Positions 1 through 10,911 of a DNA stretch of 64,000 bases are shown in pieces. Position numbers and translations under genes: made by a program. Within the stretch, counting starts at the first letter, position 1; each line of letters starts with the position of its first letter. The DNA is from Paracentrotus lividus. Its lineage: Eukaryota > Echinodermata > Echinoidea > Camarodonta > Echinidae. The notes below the pieces were generated by a model. That model had not been told where the DNA came from. It was given only the letters and a program-made list of their open reading frames with translations, and did not search any database. Location of the stretch: positions 17,666,837 through 17,730,836 of the forward strand of contig CALNVZ010003430.1 of NCBI GenBank assembly GCA_940671915.1, given 5' to 3'.

Positions 1-173
1 AAGAACTGTTTTACAAAAAAAAATCAAGACCTAAAAAAATGCATAACTTTGTTATTTTTCATCTGATTTTGATGAAATTTTCTGTGTTGTCCTTGATGAA
101 TTTTACTTAATTTTACAAAACTTTTTCATTTCAGCCCGGACTCCTCCTTTAAGCTTTACCGGGTATATCCAAT

Positions 174-903
174 GTGCGTCTGTACAGTTTGCTCATTAAA
201 TGGAATTCACATACAGATAATGCAACTAATACATGTAATAGTGATGTCCTTTTCGCAATGCGCATGTTATTCAATCAATTGTACCACTTTCTATTCACTG
301 CTGTTGCTAAGCCAGGCATTCACCAGCAATCTATAAGAATAGACGGTTCGTGGGTTCTATAGTAACGAAGTATTCAATTAGCCTGTGATTAAAGGCGGGG
401 TCCCACTGGCTCTTTAGGATGATTTTCGTATGAATTGCGGATTGTTTGTTTTATTTTTGTGTTGAGGATGAACGAAATTTGTATACGCAACTCATGCGCA
501 ATTAATCCTCCCGTCACGGTGGGACCGGGCCATAAAGAATGGAACAATATTTCTAACCTACTGCCGTGAATGGCATACTTGTCACGATTTATGTTATTTC
601 GGCTATTGTAATGCTCTCAGATCATGTCAAGCAAAAACAACCTTTGTTTGAGAATGTTGATTGTATCCAACTTCTATTCACTGTTGTTGCTAAGCCGGGA
701 ATTCACCAGCAATCTGTAAGGAAATACCGGGTTCTTGAGTCCTATAGTAACAAGGTATTCAATTAGCCTGTGATTGAAGAATGGAGAACAAATTTTGGAA
801 TCTACCGGTACTCGTGAATTGCATACTTGTCATGATAGATGTTATGTCTCGTAAGCTTTCAGATTCTCAAGCGAAGACAACCTTTGTTTCAGAATGTATC
901 AAC
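174..903. repeat. Tandem two-module repeat (modules B and A)
   Basis: Two modules alternate. Module A (about 291-397) recurs at 669-779; both copies read TTCTATTCACTG, then a CACCAGCAATCT segment, and end in ATTAGCCTGTGATT. Module B (537-668) recurs at 779-903, sharing GCATACTTGTCA and ACAACCTTTGTTT. The order is B-like, A, inserted element, B, A, B. No coding potential is seen. It is a local tandem array whose first A/B junction is interrupted by a small transposon. Confidence 0.75.
393..532. mobile_element. Harbinger-like MITE with TAA target duplication
   Basis: The ends are imperfect inverted repeats (AGGCGGGGTCCCACTG at left; the right end reversed reads TGGCCCGGTCCCACCG), flanked on both sides by TAA (390-392 and 533-535). 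The neighbouring uninterrupted copy of the same A/B junction at 772-784 reads GAT-TGA-AGAATGG, so it serves as an empty site. A 3-bp TWA-type duplication is typical of PIF/Harbinger elements. The 140-bp length leaves no room for a transposase. Confidence 0.65.
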
Positions 904-1059
904 TTGATTATGCTCGGAAACAGAATAAATAGGGAAGGTACATTGAAACGACATTGCAACTATTTGTATCAAAAGCTAGTCAGTCATTCTAATGGGTGAA
1001 CTGTCCTACCCCCTACTTTTTTTTGACCTAGTCGGTCACGTCGCTGGACTAGCATCAAG

Positions 1060-1202
1060 CTTGACGGACGAGCTTTAAAGCTCGTCCGTCAAGTTGAGAG
1101 ATGTAGATTCAGTTGTATGCTAGTCCGTCTTGACGGACTAACATGGCAGACTAGCTTTAAAACTAGTCCGTCTTGACCGACTAGCTTTAAAGCTAGTCGG
1201 TC
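1060..1202. repeat. Cluster of perfect and near-perfect palindromes
   Basis: 1060-1093 is a perfect 34-bp palindrome centred on GAGCTTTAAAGCTC. 1175-1202 is a perfect 28-bp palindrome centred on TAGCTTTAAAGCTA. 1121-1140 is TAGTCCGTC/GACGGACTA around a TT. All are variants of one theme (GACGGAC or GACCGAC plus AGCTTTAAAGCT). Each could form a cruciform or an RNA hairpin. No gene is seen here. Confidence 0.85.
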
Positions 1203-1510
1203 CACTGACGGACGAGGTTAGGTTTTCAGTGTACTCCAAAGACACGGAGTAGTGAAATCGTCTCATGACAAGTGAGATCACCGCTTTAATTAGGAGAGGA
1301 AATAATGTTTCATTAGCACTTGGTGTGAAAAACCCCCACAGAAACCCAATACTTGCGAAAGGTTGCTCTAATACACTCTAAAAACTGAAGTGCTAATTTC
1401 TTGGTGCTCGTATAGTGACTGCACTTGAAGAGCTAAAACAGCATCTGAAGTGCTGTTTAAGCACTTACCCAAGTGCTAATTTATCAACAACAAAAATGTA
1501 AATGTCGGTA

Positions 1511-1580
1511 TGGGATTCGAACCGGGTTTACCTCGACATTGAAGAGTACCGCTGACGTTACCAATAGACCAACGGAGATC
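1511..1580 (-). other. tRNA-like module (pol III promoter-like) in MITE copy 1
   Basis: On the minus strand it starts GATCTCCGTTGGTCTATTGG, continues with GTAACG (D-arm-like), and ends with the T-arm/B-box CCGGTTCGAATCCCA. Spacing between A-like and B-like boxes is close to that of a tRNA. Acceptor-stem pairing is not convincing, so this is a tRNA-derived relic and not a functional tRNA. Confidence 0.5.
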
Positions 1581-1675
1581 TCTCTAACTTAATTGAATAA
1601 TAAAACCATAGTAGATAATTCTGGCAACTTTGAAGAAAGTTCATCATGAAACGATATGATATGCTAGCAATCGTG

Positions 1676-1740
1676 AGATGTGAATTGGTCTAACGTACTC
1701 GTCAGCGCTTCTCATGCAGGGGAACGAGGTTCGAATCCCA
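1676..1740 (+). other. Second tRNA-like module in MITE copy 1
   Basis: It reads GAATTGGTCTAACG as a D-arm-like part and ends GAGGTTCGAATCCCA, a B-box/T-arm. It differs in sequence from the module at 1511-1580, so it is not simply the mirror arm of the same sequence. A functional tRNA fold is not evident. Confidence 0.45.
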
Positions 1741-1907
1741 ACGAAGTCACGCTGTTTTTGCTGAAAGTTCAGCTCACGTTAACGTGCTAAAACAACACTT
1801 GAGTGCAGTTAAAAAGCACTTTGAGTGCAGTCACTAAACAAGCACTTAAAAAGTGCCGATTTCAGCCTCTGAAGAGCTAAAAACATCACTTCAGTTTTTA
1901 GAGTGTA

Positions 1908-2290
1908 CCCTACAAACCTGAAAAGTGGAAAAAGTAGGTTTTGTACTCTACACCTTTGAAGAACCCTAACTATGTCACCCGTGACAATGTTGACGCAAGC
2001 AAGGTGTCAAATGAAAGCCAGAGAGTTGCTCTTATATCCCAATTCACTAAAGTGATTTCAAATATTTCGTTCTCTAAATAGCTGACCTTTGAACTTCGGT
2101 TACCTTTTTAAGGAACACACTATAAAGTTCATTATTTACACTTTTAACAAAAAAGTAAATCCCTGATCCTTCACAACATAATTCTAAATTTGTGTATTAC
2201 AAAAACAACCTTGTTTTAGAAAAAAAAACTGTAGACTCATCGCATACCCCTGCACACCTACCCTTACACACACGCACACACACCCTCACA
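1908..2290. other. Spacer between the two MITE copies
   Basis: No gene is seen. It contains a short CA-rich stretch at about 2256-2290 just before the second copy. Confidence 0.5.
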
Positions 2291-2843
2291 TACACTCTAA
2301 AAACTGAAGTGCTGTTTTTAGCTCTTCAGAGGCTGAATTCAGCACTTTTTAAGAGCTTGCATAGTGAATGCGCTCAAAGTGCTGTTTAACTGCACTTAAA
2401 GTGCTGTTTTAGCACTTTCACATGAGCTGAACTTTCAGCAAAAATGGGCAAAAACGGCGTGACATAGTTGGGATTCGAACCTGGGTCCCCTGCATGAGAA
2501 GCGCTGAAGAGCACGTTAGACCAACTCACATCTCACGATTGCTAGCAGATCATATTGTTGCATGATGAACTTTCTTCAAATGTGCCATAATTATCTACTA
2601 TTCTGTCATAGTTAAATCCAGTTAGCGAGATCTCCGTTGGTCTATTGGTAACGGTCAGCGGTACTCTTCCATATCTAGGTGGAACCCGGTTCGAATCCCA
2701 TATCAACATTGAACATTTTTTTGTTGATAAATTAACATTTGGGCAAGTGCTAAAATAGCTCTTCAGGTGCTGATATAGCACCTCAAGTGCATGCAGTCAC
2801 TATACGAGCACCCAGAAATTACCACTTCAGTTTTTAGAGTGTA
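2291..2843 (+). mobile_element. MITE copy 2 with two divergent tRNA-like modules
   Basis: It has the same ends as the copy at 1372-1907 (TACACTCTAAAAACTGAAGT and its reverse complement) in inverted orientation, 383 bp away. The tRNA-like module on the minus strand lies at about 2468-2537 and the plus-strand module at about 2627-2700; both retain GGTTCGAATCC. Small differences between the copies are scattered, so the elements are separate insertions or an old duplication rather than an assembly echo. Confidence 0.8.
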
Positions 2844-2978
2844 CGCATATATGCATACCCACATACACCCCTATTTCCCTCTGGTTTCTGGAGCTTTCTA
2901 ATTTCACTTCTTCCCCTTCCTCTCTCTAATATTTTTTTAAACAACCTTTTCGCTCATTATGCTCCATTTTCAGTATTT

Positions 2979-2980
<2 letters not shown>

Positions 2981-3013
<33 letters not shown>
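2981..3013. repeat. (GA)n microsatellite
   Basis: An uninterrupted GA dinucleotide run of 33 bases. Confidence 0.95.
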
Positions 3014-3015
<2 letters not shown>

Positions 3016-3354
3016 GATGGGGCAATCAATTGTGATTAGTCCTATATAATGATCATATTCTATCAACTGTACAAAACCAATTGTTCATATAATGAAGCGT
3101 AGCACAAATGCATAAATCTATTATCAGCAGAGTTGTTTAATGTAATATATCAAGGCCCATGCATTAAGAGGTTTTATTTTACAACAGCAGCAGTAAGCAA
3201 CATGAAGTCCTATCAATAAAAGCTATTTTCCAAATCATAATTTTTAAACTAGCTCCATAAATGAAAGTATAGCTTAAATATATATATATATTTTTAAATT
3301 ACAAGAGCATACACCGGGAGACTCCTCCCCCAGCACAGTGCATCATTATGGACT

Positions 3355-4375
3355 GTATACTGCATTCCACGCATGCTATATGGGTCGGCAGTGGAAAACA
3401 TCACCAAAGGGATGTCAGCTAGACTTGACCAGGCGCAAAATCAGCTATTCAAGAAAATCCTTGGTCTTCCCAGGACTGCTGCTGACGATGCCATATCTTC
3501 TCTTGGGTCTTATACCACTGAGTAGCCAAGTCGACATTGAGAAAATACTGATGATTGGGCAAACATTAGACCTGCGCCTCACGACAGATTTGAGTATCGG
3601 ACTTTTTTACATGCCCTGACCAAAGATACTCCCTCCATTAAATCCTGGCAAGCCATCCTAAAGAAGTACCAACTCCCAGATCTCCACACTCTTGTTCAAA
3701 ACCGAACCCCGTACACAGTATGGGAGAAAACATCGAAGAGAGCGGTGGCAGATGTATTTCACGACAGCTCCCTACAAGCAATAGAAACGAAATCATCCCT
3801 GTCTCTCTGGAAGAACATGCCCATACCAGACCCAGCTCTCCTGTACCCTCGTACCAGCAACTCAAAGTTTCTAAGACAAGCTATCATTGTAAGATCCTAG
3901 TTAGCATGCACCACATACCTAACCCAATCCAGACTAGTCACAATTAAGAAATCAACCACATCCACCTGTCGTCTATGCCATTTAGAAGACGAGGACACAG
4001 TCCACTTTGTGGCCTCATGCAGGATCCTGGAAACGCATCGAAGAGACCTCATCAGGGAAATGGAGAGCAGACACTTCCCTGAAACCACTTGTGCATATGA
4101 CCAACTCAATGATGGCATAGCATTCACAAAAGCTATACTTCTGCCCAACCACCTCATGCTTCCTTCTACCTATATGATATGCTGAACACGCTAATTCTTC
4201 TCTTTCTTCATAAAATCCACATTGCCCGTACCTCTATCCTTTCCTCTCAAACTTGAATACTTTCTAACAACAATGTCGACAGCCGAAGACGAAAGGCATC
4301 TAGACTCACAACGCATATAGTTTGCAGATCTCCGAGAACAGCGGAGGAGGAAGAAGAAGAAGAAGGTGCTCAATG
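3355..4375 (+). pseudogene. LINE ORF2 C-terminus and 3' tail
   Basis: One reading frame from 3355 to the stop at 4183-4185 encodes the end of a non-LTR retrotransposon polymerase. It opens with the reverse-transcriptase thumb-type motif PRMLYGSAVENITKG followed by KKILGLPRTAADDAI. It ends with a zinc-knuckle-like cluster CRLCHLEDEDTVHFVASC (CX2C-X8-H-X4-C). Three in-frame stops (two around 3523-3540, one at about 3897-3899) make it dead. The 3' untranslated part ends in GGAGGAAGAAGAAGAAGAAG at about 4375, a microsatellite-like tail typical of CR1/L2-type LINEs. The same tail recurs at 62790-62828. The 5' part of the element is missing, as usual for truncated insertions. Confidence 0.8.
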
Positions 4376-5140
4376 TTGTTTTACGATCAGGGTACACCTT
4401 CAAAAAATTGCCTTCTGTGTACCATAACAAGAAATAGAGGTATGGTAATATCAAATCTACGATGGCAAGCTATTGGGCACTGTTAGAGCAACCTACAAGA
4501 GAAAAATAAATTATTGAAATACACATTTACTTCTAAAAACTGACTATTATATGGCATTTTAGGGAAAAATTACTGTCTCGTTTTATTTTGTCTGATTTTG
4601 AGTCTGCGATTATTAGCAATCACTTGGCTTGCTTTCCAATCAGAATTGACCACTGAAATGAGATTGTTTAAAAACTGAAAACCCCAGAAGCTAGAGTTAA
4701 TTTGATATTTTGTGACCATTAACCAAAAATGGGGTGCCAATTCTGTCAAAAAATGTCCTCTCCGCAATAGGTGGTTTTACGCATAGTTAGACATCACTTG
4801 ATGAACAATGTTTTTGTCTGTAAGAACACTTGTATATATATGCCACAAACTTATAATGTTTACTTCACCCACATCCATTTATTTTTCAGACAGTTCACGT
4901 TACAATGTTGTCAAATCACGTTCTGTCAAAAACGTCCTCTCAGAAAAATGAAGCAATTGACTTTACCTGTAATAAAAAAATTGAGCCCCTATCGAAAATA
5001 AGTTGGTGACCTCATGCCTCCAAATTTAAAAGTAATATCATTTTACTTGTCTAGAACACGTACACAAAAATTGAGGGAAAACAAAATAACTTTTTCTTTG
5101 GTCCAGTGAGACAAAATGGTGTACCCTGATCGTAAAACAA
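4376..5140. mobile_element. Non-autonomous element with perfect 23-bp inverted ends
   Basis: The left end 4376-4398 (begins TTGTTTTACGATCAGGG) is exactly mirrored at 5118-5140 (ends CCCTGATCGTAAAACAA). It abuts the LINE tail directly. Inside, the motif TTCTGTCAAAAA(A/C)GTCCTCTC occurs twice (about 4741 and 4921). There is no open reading frame of useful length, and the target duplication is not clear. Confidence 0.7.
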
Positions 5141-6448
5141 CCCTTAAATTAATCATATTTCATTACAATATTTTTTGGGTTTGCCACACTCGATCGATGT
5201 AATGTGCTCGCAAGAGGAAGTTCCTGATAGTCTTACTCCAATCCTCATCAGATTTAGTAGGTTCCTAATGTGACGTTTGCTCTAAAGGTATTCGATTGTG
5301 TAATTCGTTTTTGAAAAAAAGTTAATATAGGTAATCTTTTTTTTTGTTAGTTTTTGTTTTGCCTTTATTTTTTTTAAATACTCATTTAGAGAGTATTGTT
5401 GATTATTTGAAAACGGTGCGTTTCATATGTTTATATAGTGGCAGGTGGGGGCGCATACGCCAAATTTGAAAAGAAAGGTTGCGCAGAAGGAAATGTTATG
5501 CTCACTGTGTGATTCTCAAAAAAAAAACAAAAAAAAAAAATTAAATACAATAAAAAATAGAGCGGAGGAGCGCCCCTTGCGCTCCCACCCGGATCCGCCA
5601 ATGGTTAAAGTGAAGCTCTGGACCTTTTAAATAAAGCAGAAAATTAGAAAAACAGATTAAAACAAGTTTGAAGAAAATCGGACTAATAATAAGAAAGTTA
5701 TGAATATCTTTACGATGCACAAAAAATTGATCTTTATACCAAATTGGCAACAACTGTGATGTCAGTGGGGCACATCTTGCCATGCAGTTTCCATATCAAT
5801 TCAAGTTGTAAACTTAAGAGATAGAGGGTGCTACCATTCTACTCAAAGCGAACGCGCCCATTGACTTTTTTCGTTTTTGGACAGTTTTTCACTTCATTTT
5901 CTTTATTGTGGCGAGCAACTACCTTTTCAAAGAAATGTTCAACTTGAATAAGTACGCTAAGAGTCTGAATTTTTCAAAAATAGGAATAACTTATTGCAAA
6001 GGGAAAAAAAGTCCTGTCACTTTAGTCAATTCGAAAGCCTAGTCAGATCAAATTCCTGTACAATATGGTATATTCTGCTCTCAAAATAGCTCATGCGCTT
6101 CATAGTTTTGATCCTCGATGCCGCATTATACTATTATAGCTTATTGTTCACAGGGCAATTAAAAGCTTGAATTCTCAGCTTTCCGGAGATGGTACATTCA
6201 TTTTAATTGTTTTTAAAATAAGTCCTGTCACTTTGAACATAATCATAAGAGGTTCTTGCCTCGACTAGTCAATATTTACGCTTATCACATGCATATCGCA
6301 TAGAAACATGTGAACGGCGTCTTCGCAAGACTTGTGACAAGTTCACAATCTATGTCATTGTTTTGAGCATTAATATATATGAATTGCATATTCTGATTAC
6401 AACTTCAGCACAATAATGTTATAAGCTTGCCCAAATGTATATTTCCTC
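5141..6448. other. Non-coding stretch with a dispersed repeat
   Basis: No gene is recognised. About 5560-5775 (GGATCCGCCAATGG, then CAAGTTTGAAGAAAATCGGA, then GATGTCAGTGGGGCAC) is a dispersed repeat. Its reverse complement lies at 17222-17430. The rest is AT-rich with short homopolymers. Confidence 0.6.
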
Positions 6449-6879
6449 CATCTGGTCTGGAGAATCTATTAACTAACACACAATGATAAAAGTTCATCAA
6501 TTTCTTTCATCTGCACGAGTAGATTGCTCAAACGAACGGACAATACCATTCCACTGCAGGGAAGTCTTCTTACGCGAGTTTTTGTGAGCTAATTTATTAT
6601 CGCAGCCAGCTGTATAAATTTCTGCGCTTCTCAGCCGTATTTCCAACGTCACTTTGGTGCGTCTGGCCTCTTAGATAATGGACGCGCCTTGTTTAATTAC
6701 GATTTAATGCCGCACATTGGTATACGTTAACTTTACATTGTACATAGAGTAGAATTGATATGATATTGTTTTACGATAAATTTTCACTTAAAGGGGGTAT
6801 CTCACTAGTTGCGAACCCAGGCGAATTTACAGAGTGTTATATATAGAGAGGATCTACCAACGTTCTTTTGTGCTGCTTT

Positions 6880-7208
6880 GTTAGACAAGAATAAAGGGGT
6901 TATCTCGTTCTATCAGAATGGCATCTTTTCTTTAGCGATGCTTTGTAAGCCAAGCTCAAAGGGGTTATCTCGTTGTATAAGAATTGCATATTTTCTTTTG
7001 TGCTGCTTACTTAGGTAAGCTCAATAGGGTTATCTAACTGTATCAACATGGCATGTTTTCTTTTGTACTGCCTTGTTAGGCAAGCACAAAGGGGTTGTAC
7101 TGAATGATCATGGCATGTTTTCTTTTGTAGGCCTACTGCCTTGTTAGGCAAGTACAGGTGGGTTATATTGTATGATATTGGCGCGTTTTCTTTTGTACTG
7201 CTTTTTTG
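6880..7208. repeat. About five tandem 65-bp repeats
   Basis: Each unit contains GGGGTTATCTCGTTGTAT-like sequence, then TGGCATGTTTTCTTTTGTACTG, broken here by small changes, then CCTTGTTAGGCAAG. Later units diverge, with TCTCGT lost in the last two. A degraded version of the block is in the second unit at about 8985-9325. Confidence 0.75.
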
Positions 7209-8235
7209 GGCGATTCCATGCTGTGTCGTACGGGACATTTTGACAACATTTTGCATCTTTTTGGTATGAAAATAAAAGAATAATTTCTTGATTGATCGTG
7301 ATCCTCAAGTAGTACAAAAAGGGGCACAAGAACCAACACTTACCTTAACTCGATCACACATCATTTACAATTGAAATGGAAAATAGTAGTGTGTCGTACG
7401 GGACACAAAAATAACAGAGAAAACAAAGAGACAAAAACAACAACAGTATGGAATCGCCCTTTTATGCAATCAAAAAGCAGGGGCCGTGGAGCGTTTTTGA
7501 AAGTAGAGGAGCTGAGCCGAAGGGGGGGGGGTAGTGCGGTATGGTATGTCACTTAAACATCTTAACGCATTTTAACGCCAAAATTAATATTTTTGCATTT
7601 TTAGGTTCATTAGGGTCCAAGTTATAAGAAATTTATGGGGTCATAATTTTCACACCCCTCCATCATTTCCTGGGGCCCCTTAGGGGGCGACATATTGGCC
7701 CAATAATAAAATGCCTTGTATTTCCTCCTCAAATCAAATTTTGAATACAATTTTTAATCTAAAGTTACAGAAATGTCATACTAGTTCATTCTTAGTGACA
7801 TGTCATCACAAAATTTTATTAATTTTACTCTATGGGGGTCATTTTGTGAAGAAATATTAAAAAAATATCCTTTTAAAAATGAATATGTTTAAAAACGAGT
7901 CAATTTCCTTTGTTTGAGCTAAAATTTCGAATTGAAAAGACACTTTGTAACCATACAATTGTAGTTCAAGTTGTATAATTGAAGTACATATATCTTACAT
8001 CCTCAACATAACAATTTCTAGCTTGTTAAATATAAAAATAAGCATGGATTATCCCTAGAAATCGTTCTTCAACACCAGATGGCGACAAACACGTTTGTGA
8101 ACAATAATTTAAAATTCTGCTCAATATCATCTTTTGGACCACTCTAAATGTCATGAGTCGGCAACTCAGACAATAAACTAAAGTTGATATTTCACATTCC
8201 TTAACAATATCGTGCATTTCATTTACAACTTTGAG

Positions 8236-8289
8236 CCCCCCCCCCCCCCCCCCCCCCCCCCCCGCCCCCCCACCACCCCCCCCCCCCCC
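8236..8289. repeat. Poly-C tract
   Basis: A cytosine run interrupted by single G and A bases. The second copy of the unit has only a short run at about 10374-10387, a large length difference at a homopolymer. The glycine-rich reading frame on the opposite strand is an artefact of this tract. Confidence 0.95.
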
Positions 8290-8594
8290 GGCAAGTCGCA
8301 CCCGCCAAAATCTATACAAGTTGTAATATTATAGTCATTTCTTTTTTGCATAATGTCCCTATTATAATACGTTGTTCATGTATTGACTATGGATCACTCT
8401 TTCCTTCATATGTATTGACAATGTATACATTGTTAACATGGAGATGTTGAGGAAATAAAACCTTTAAAAATGGGGGGGGAGGAAGAACAAAATAAAACAA
8501 AACAGAAACTACACAACAACAAAAAGCAAAAAACAAAAACCGACAACAAGCTACCATATATATAAAATCAATGGTTTCCAAATTATCGAAGGGT

Positions 8595-10697
8595 CATCTG
8601 GTCTGGAGAATCCTTACACAATGATTTCATTTTCTTTCTGCACGGTGTGCCCGCGCATAAACTATTCCACGCAGGAAGGCTCTTCGCGAGTTTTTGTGAG
8701 CTAATTTAATAATCTGCAGCCAGCTGTATAAATTTCTTCTGCGCTTCTCAGCCGTATTTTCCCACGTCACTTTGGTGCTGTCTGCTCTTAGAATAAGGAG
8801 CGCGCCTTGTTTATATTACGATAATGCCGCACATTGGTATACGTTAATTTACATTGTAGCATAGAGTAGAATTGATATGATATTGTTACGAATAAATTTC
8901 ACTTAAGGGGGTATCTCACTAGTTGCGGAACCCAGGCGAAATTACAGAAGGTTATATATAGAGGGATCTACCAACGTTCTTTTTGGTGCTGCTATTGTAG
9001 ACAATAAGGGTTTATCTCGTTCCAAAACAGATCAGAAATGGCATTTTTCTTTAGCGATGCTTGTAAAGCAAGCTCAAAGGGGTTATCTCGTTGTATAAGA
9101 ATTTGCATATTTTCTTTGTGCGCTTACTTAGGTAAGTACTCAATAAGGGTTATCTAACGTATCAACATGGCTGTTTTCGTTTTGACTGCCTTGTTAGCAA
9201 GCACAAAAGGTTTGTACTTGAATGATCATGCATGTTTTTCTTTTGTAGGTCCTACTGCCTTGTTAGGGCAAGTACAGGTGGGTTATATTGTATGATATGC
9301 GCGTTTACTTTGTACTGCTTTTTTGGGCGATTCCATGCTGTGTCGTGTACGGGACATTTTGGACAACATTTTGCATCTTTTGGTAATGAAAATAAAAGAA
9401 TAATTTCTTGATTGATCGTGAATCCTCAGTAGTACAAAAGGGCACAAGAACCAACACACTTACCTTAACTCGATCACACACATCATTATACAATTTGAAA
9501 TGGAAAATAGTATGTGTCGTACGGGACACAAAAAAACAGAGAAAACAAAGAGACAAAAACAACAACAGTATGGAATCGCCCTTTTAAATGCAAATCAAAA
9601 GCAGGGCCGTGGAGCGTTTTGAAAGTAGAGGAGCTGAAGCCGAAGGGGGGGGGTAAATGCGGTATGGTATGTCACTAAAACATCTTTAAACGCATTTTAA
9701 CGAGCCAAAAATTAATATTTTTGCATTTTTAGGGTTCATAAGGGTCAAGTAATAAGAAATTATGTGGGGGTTTCAATAATTTTCCAACCCCTCCATCATT
9801 TTCCTGGGGCCTTAGGAGGGCGACATATTGCCCAATAATAAAATGCCTGTATTTCCTCCTCAAATCAAATTTGAAAATACAGATTTTTAATCTAAAGTTA
9901 CAGAAAGTCATACTAGTTCATTCTTAGTGACATGTCATCAACAAATTTATTAATTTTACTCTATGGGGTCATTTGTGAAGAAATATTAAAAAAATATCCT
10001 TTTAAAATGAATATGTTTAAAAACGAGTCAATTTCCTAGTTTGAGCTAAAAATTTCGAAATTGAAAGACACTTTGTAACCTACAAATTGAGTTCAAGATG
10101 TATAATTGAAGTACATATATCTTACTTACATTCCTCACATAACAATTTCTAGTTGTAAATAAAAATAAGCATGGATTAATTTTATCCCTAGAAAATCGTT
10201 CTCACACAGATAGAGCAGACAAAGCCGTTTGTGAAACAAATAATTAAAAACAAATTCTGAAGTAATAATCAATCTTTTGAGACACTCTAAATGCAAGAGT
10301 GATCAGAAATAATATAAAAGTTGATATTTCACATTCTTGAACAATATCGTGCATTTTCATTTACAACTTTGAGCCCCCCCCCCCCCCGCGTCGCACCCGC
10401 CAAAAATCTATACAAGTTGTAATATATAGTCATGTTCTTTTTTTGGCTAATGTCCCAATTATAATACGTTGTTCATGTATTGAATGATGGATCACTCTTT
10501 CTTCTCATATGTTTGACAATGTAATACCATTGGTTAACCATGGAGAATTTGAGAAATAAAACTAAAAAAATGGTGGGGGAGGAAGACAACAAATATAAAA
10601 CAAAACAGAAAACTACACAACAACAAAATCAAAAAAAAAAACCGACATACAAGCTACCATATATATAAAATCAATGGTTTCCAAATTAGTCGAGGGG
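8595..10697. repeat. 2.1 kb unit, second copy, indel-rich
   Basis: It repeats the landmarks of 6449-8594 in the same order but with many one- to few-base insertions and deletions, mostly at homopolymers and in place of substitutions. The copy is followed by about 190 bp and then a 25-base N gap. The pattern suggests an unpolished long-read duplicate of the first copy rather than an old genomic duplication. Confidence 0.85.
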
Positions 10698-10886
10698 TTT
10701 GGGGAAGTCATGTGGTGTAATAATTTGGTTTCGAAATATCACAAACATGAGTTTTAATATTGGAACATAGATATCTTTTAGCAGCCGAAAGGTGATTCAA
10801 AAGCACCATGCTGACCTCATGGGTACCAGTAGACCTTTTTGCACAAAATATATTGGGAGATGAATGCTCGGAATTCTTCTAGATAC

Positions 10887-10911
10887 NNNNNNNNNNNNNN
10901 NNNNNNNNNNN
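10887..10911. other. Assembly gap (25 N)
   Basis: Exactly 25 N characters. The same length is used for the gap at 50411-50435, so these are placeholder gaps. Confidence 1.

Larger units (their letters stand above)
1372..1907 (-). mobile_element. MITE copy 1 with two divergent tRNA-like modules
   Basis: The terminal inverted repeat TACACTCTAAAAACTGAAGT at the left is mirrored at the right. The outer TA probably represents a TA target duplication, as in Tc1/mariner-type elements. Subterminal regions are rich in AAGTGCT/AGCACTT motifs. Two tRNA-like modules with B-box GGTTCGAATCC lie inside: one on the minus strand (about 1511-1580) and one on the plus strand (about 1676-1740), with their 5' ends facing each other. 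This copy is inverted relative to the one at 2291-2843. Confidence 0.8.
6449..8594. repeat. 2.1 kb unit, first copy of a tandem duplication
   Basis: It begins CATCTGGTCTGGAGAATC and the whole unit recurs at 8595-10697. Landmarks in order are GGGGGTATCTCACTAGTTGC, a block of about five 65-bp repeats (6880-7208), GGGCGATTCCAT (7206-7217) with its inverted partner ATGGAATCGCCC (7450-7461), a poly-C run (8236-8289) and CAATGGTTTCCAAATTA at the end. No protein gene is visible. Confidence 0.9.

Noticed and set aside
1511-2700. Functional tRNA genes
   Set aside because: B-boxes are present, but acceptor stems do not pair and anticodon loops are not convincing; all lie inside MITEs.
8026-8319. Glycine-rich frame on the minus strand
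   Set aside because: It is the translation of the poly-C tract 8236-8289; the flanks have no coding character.
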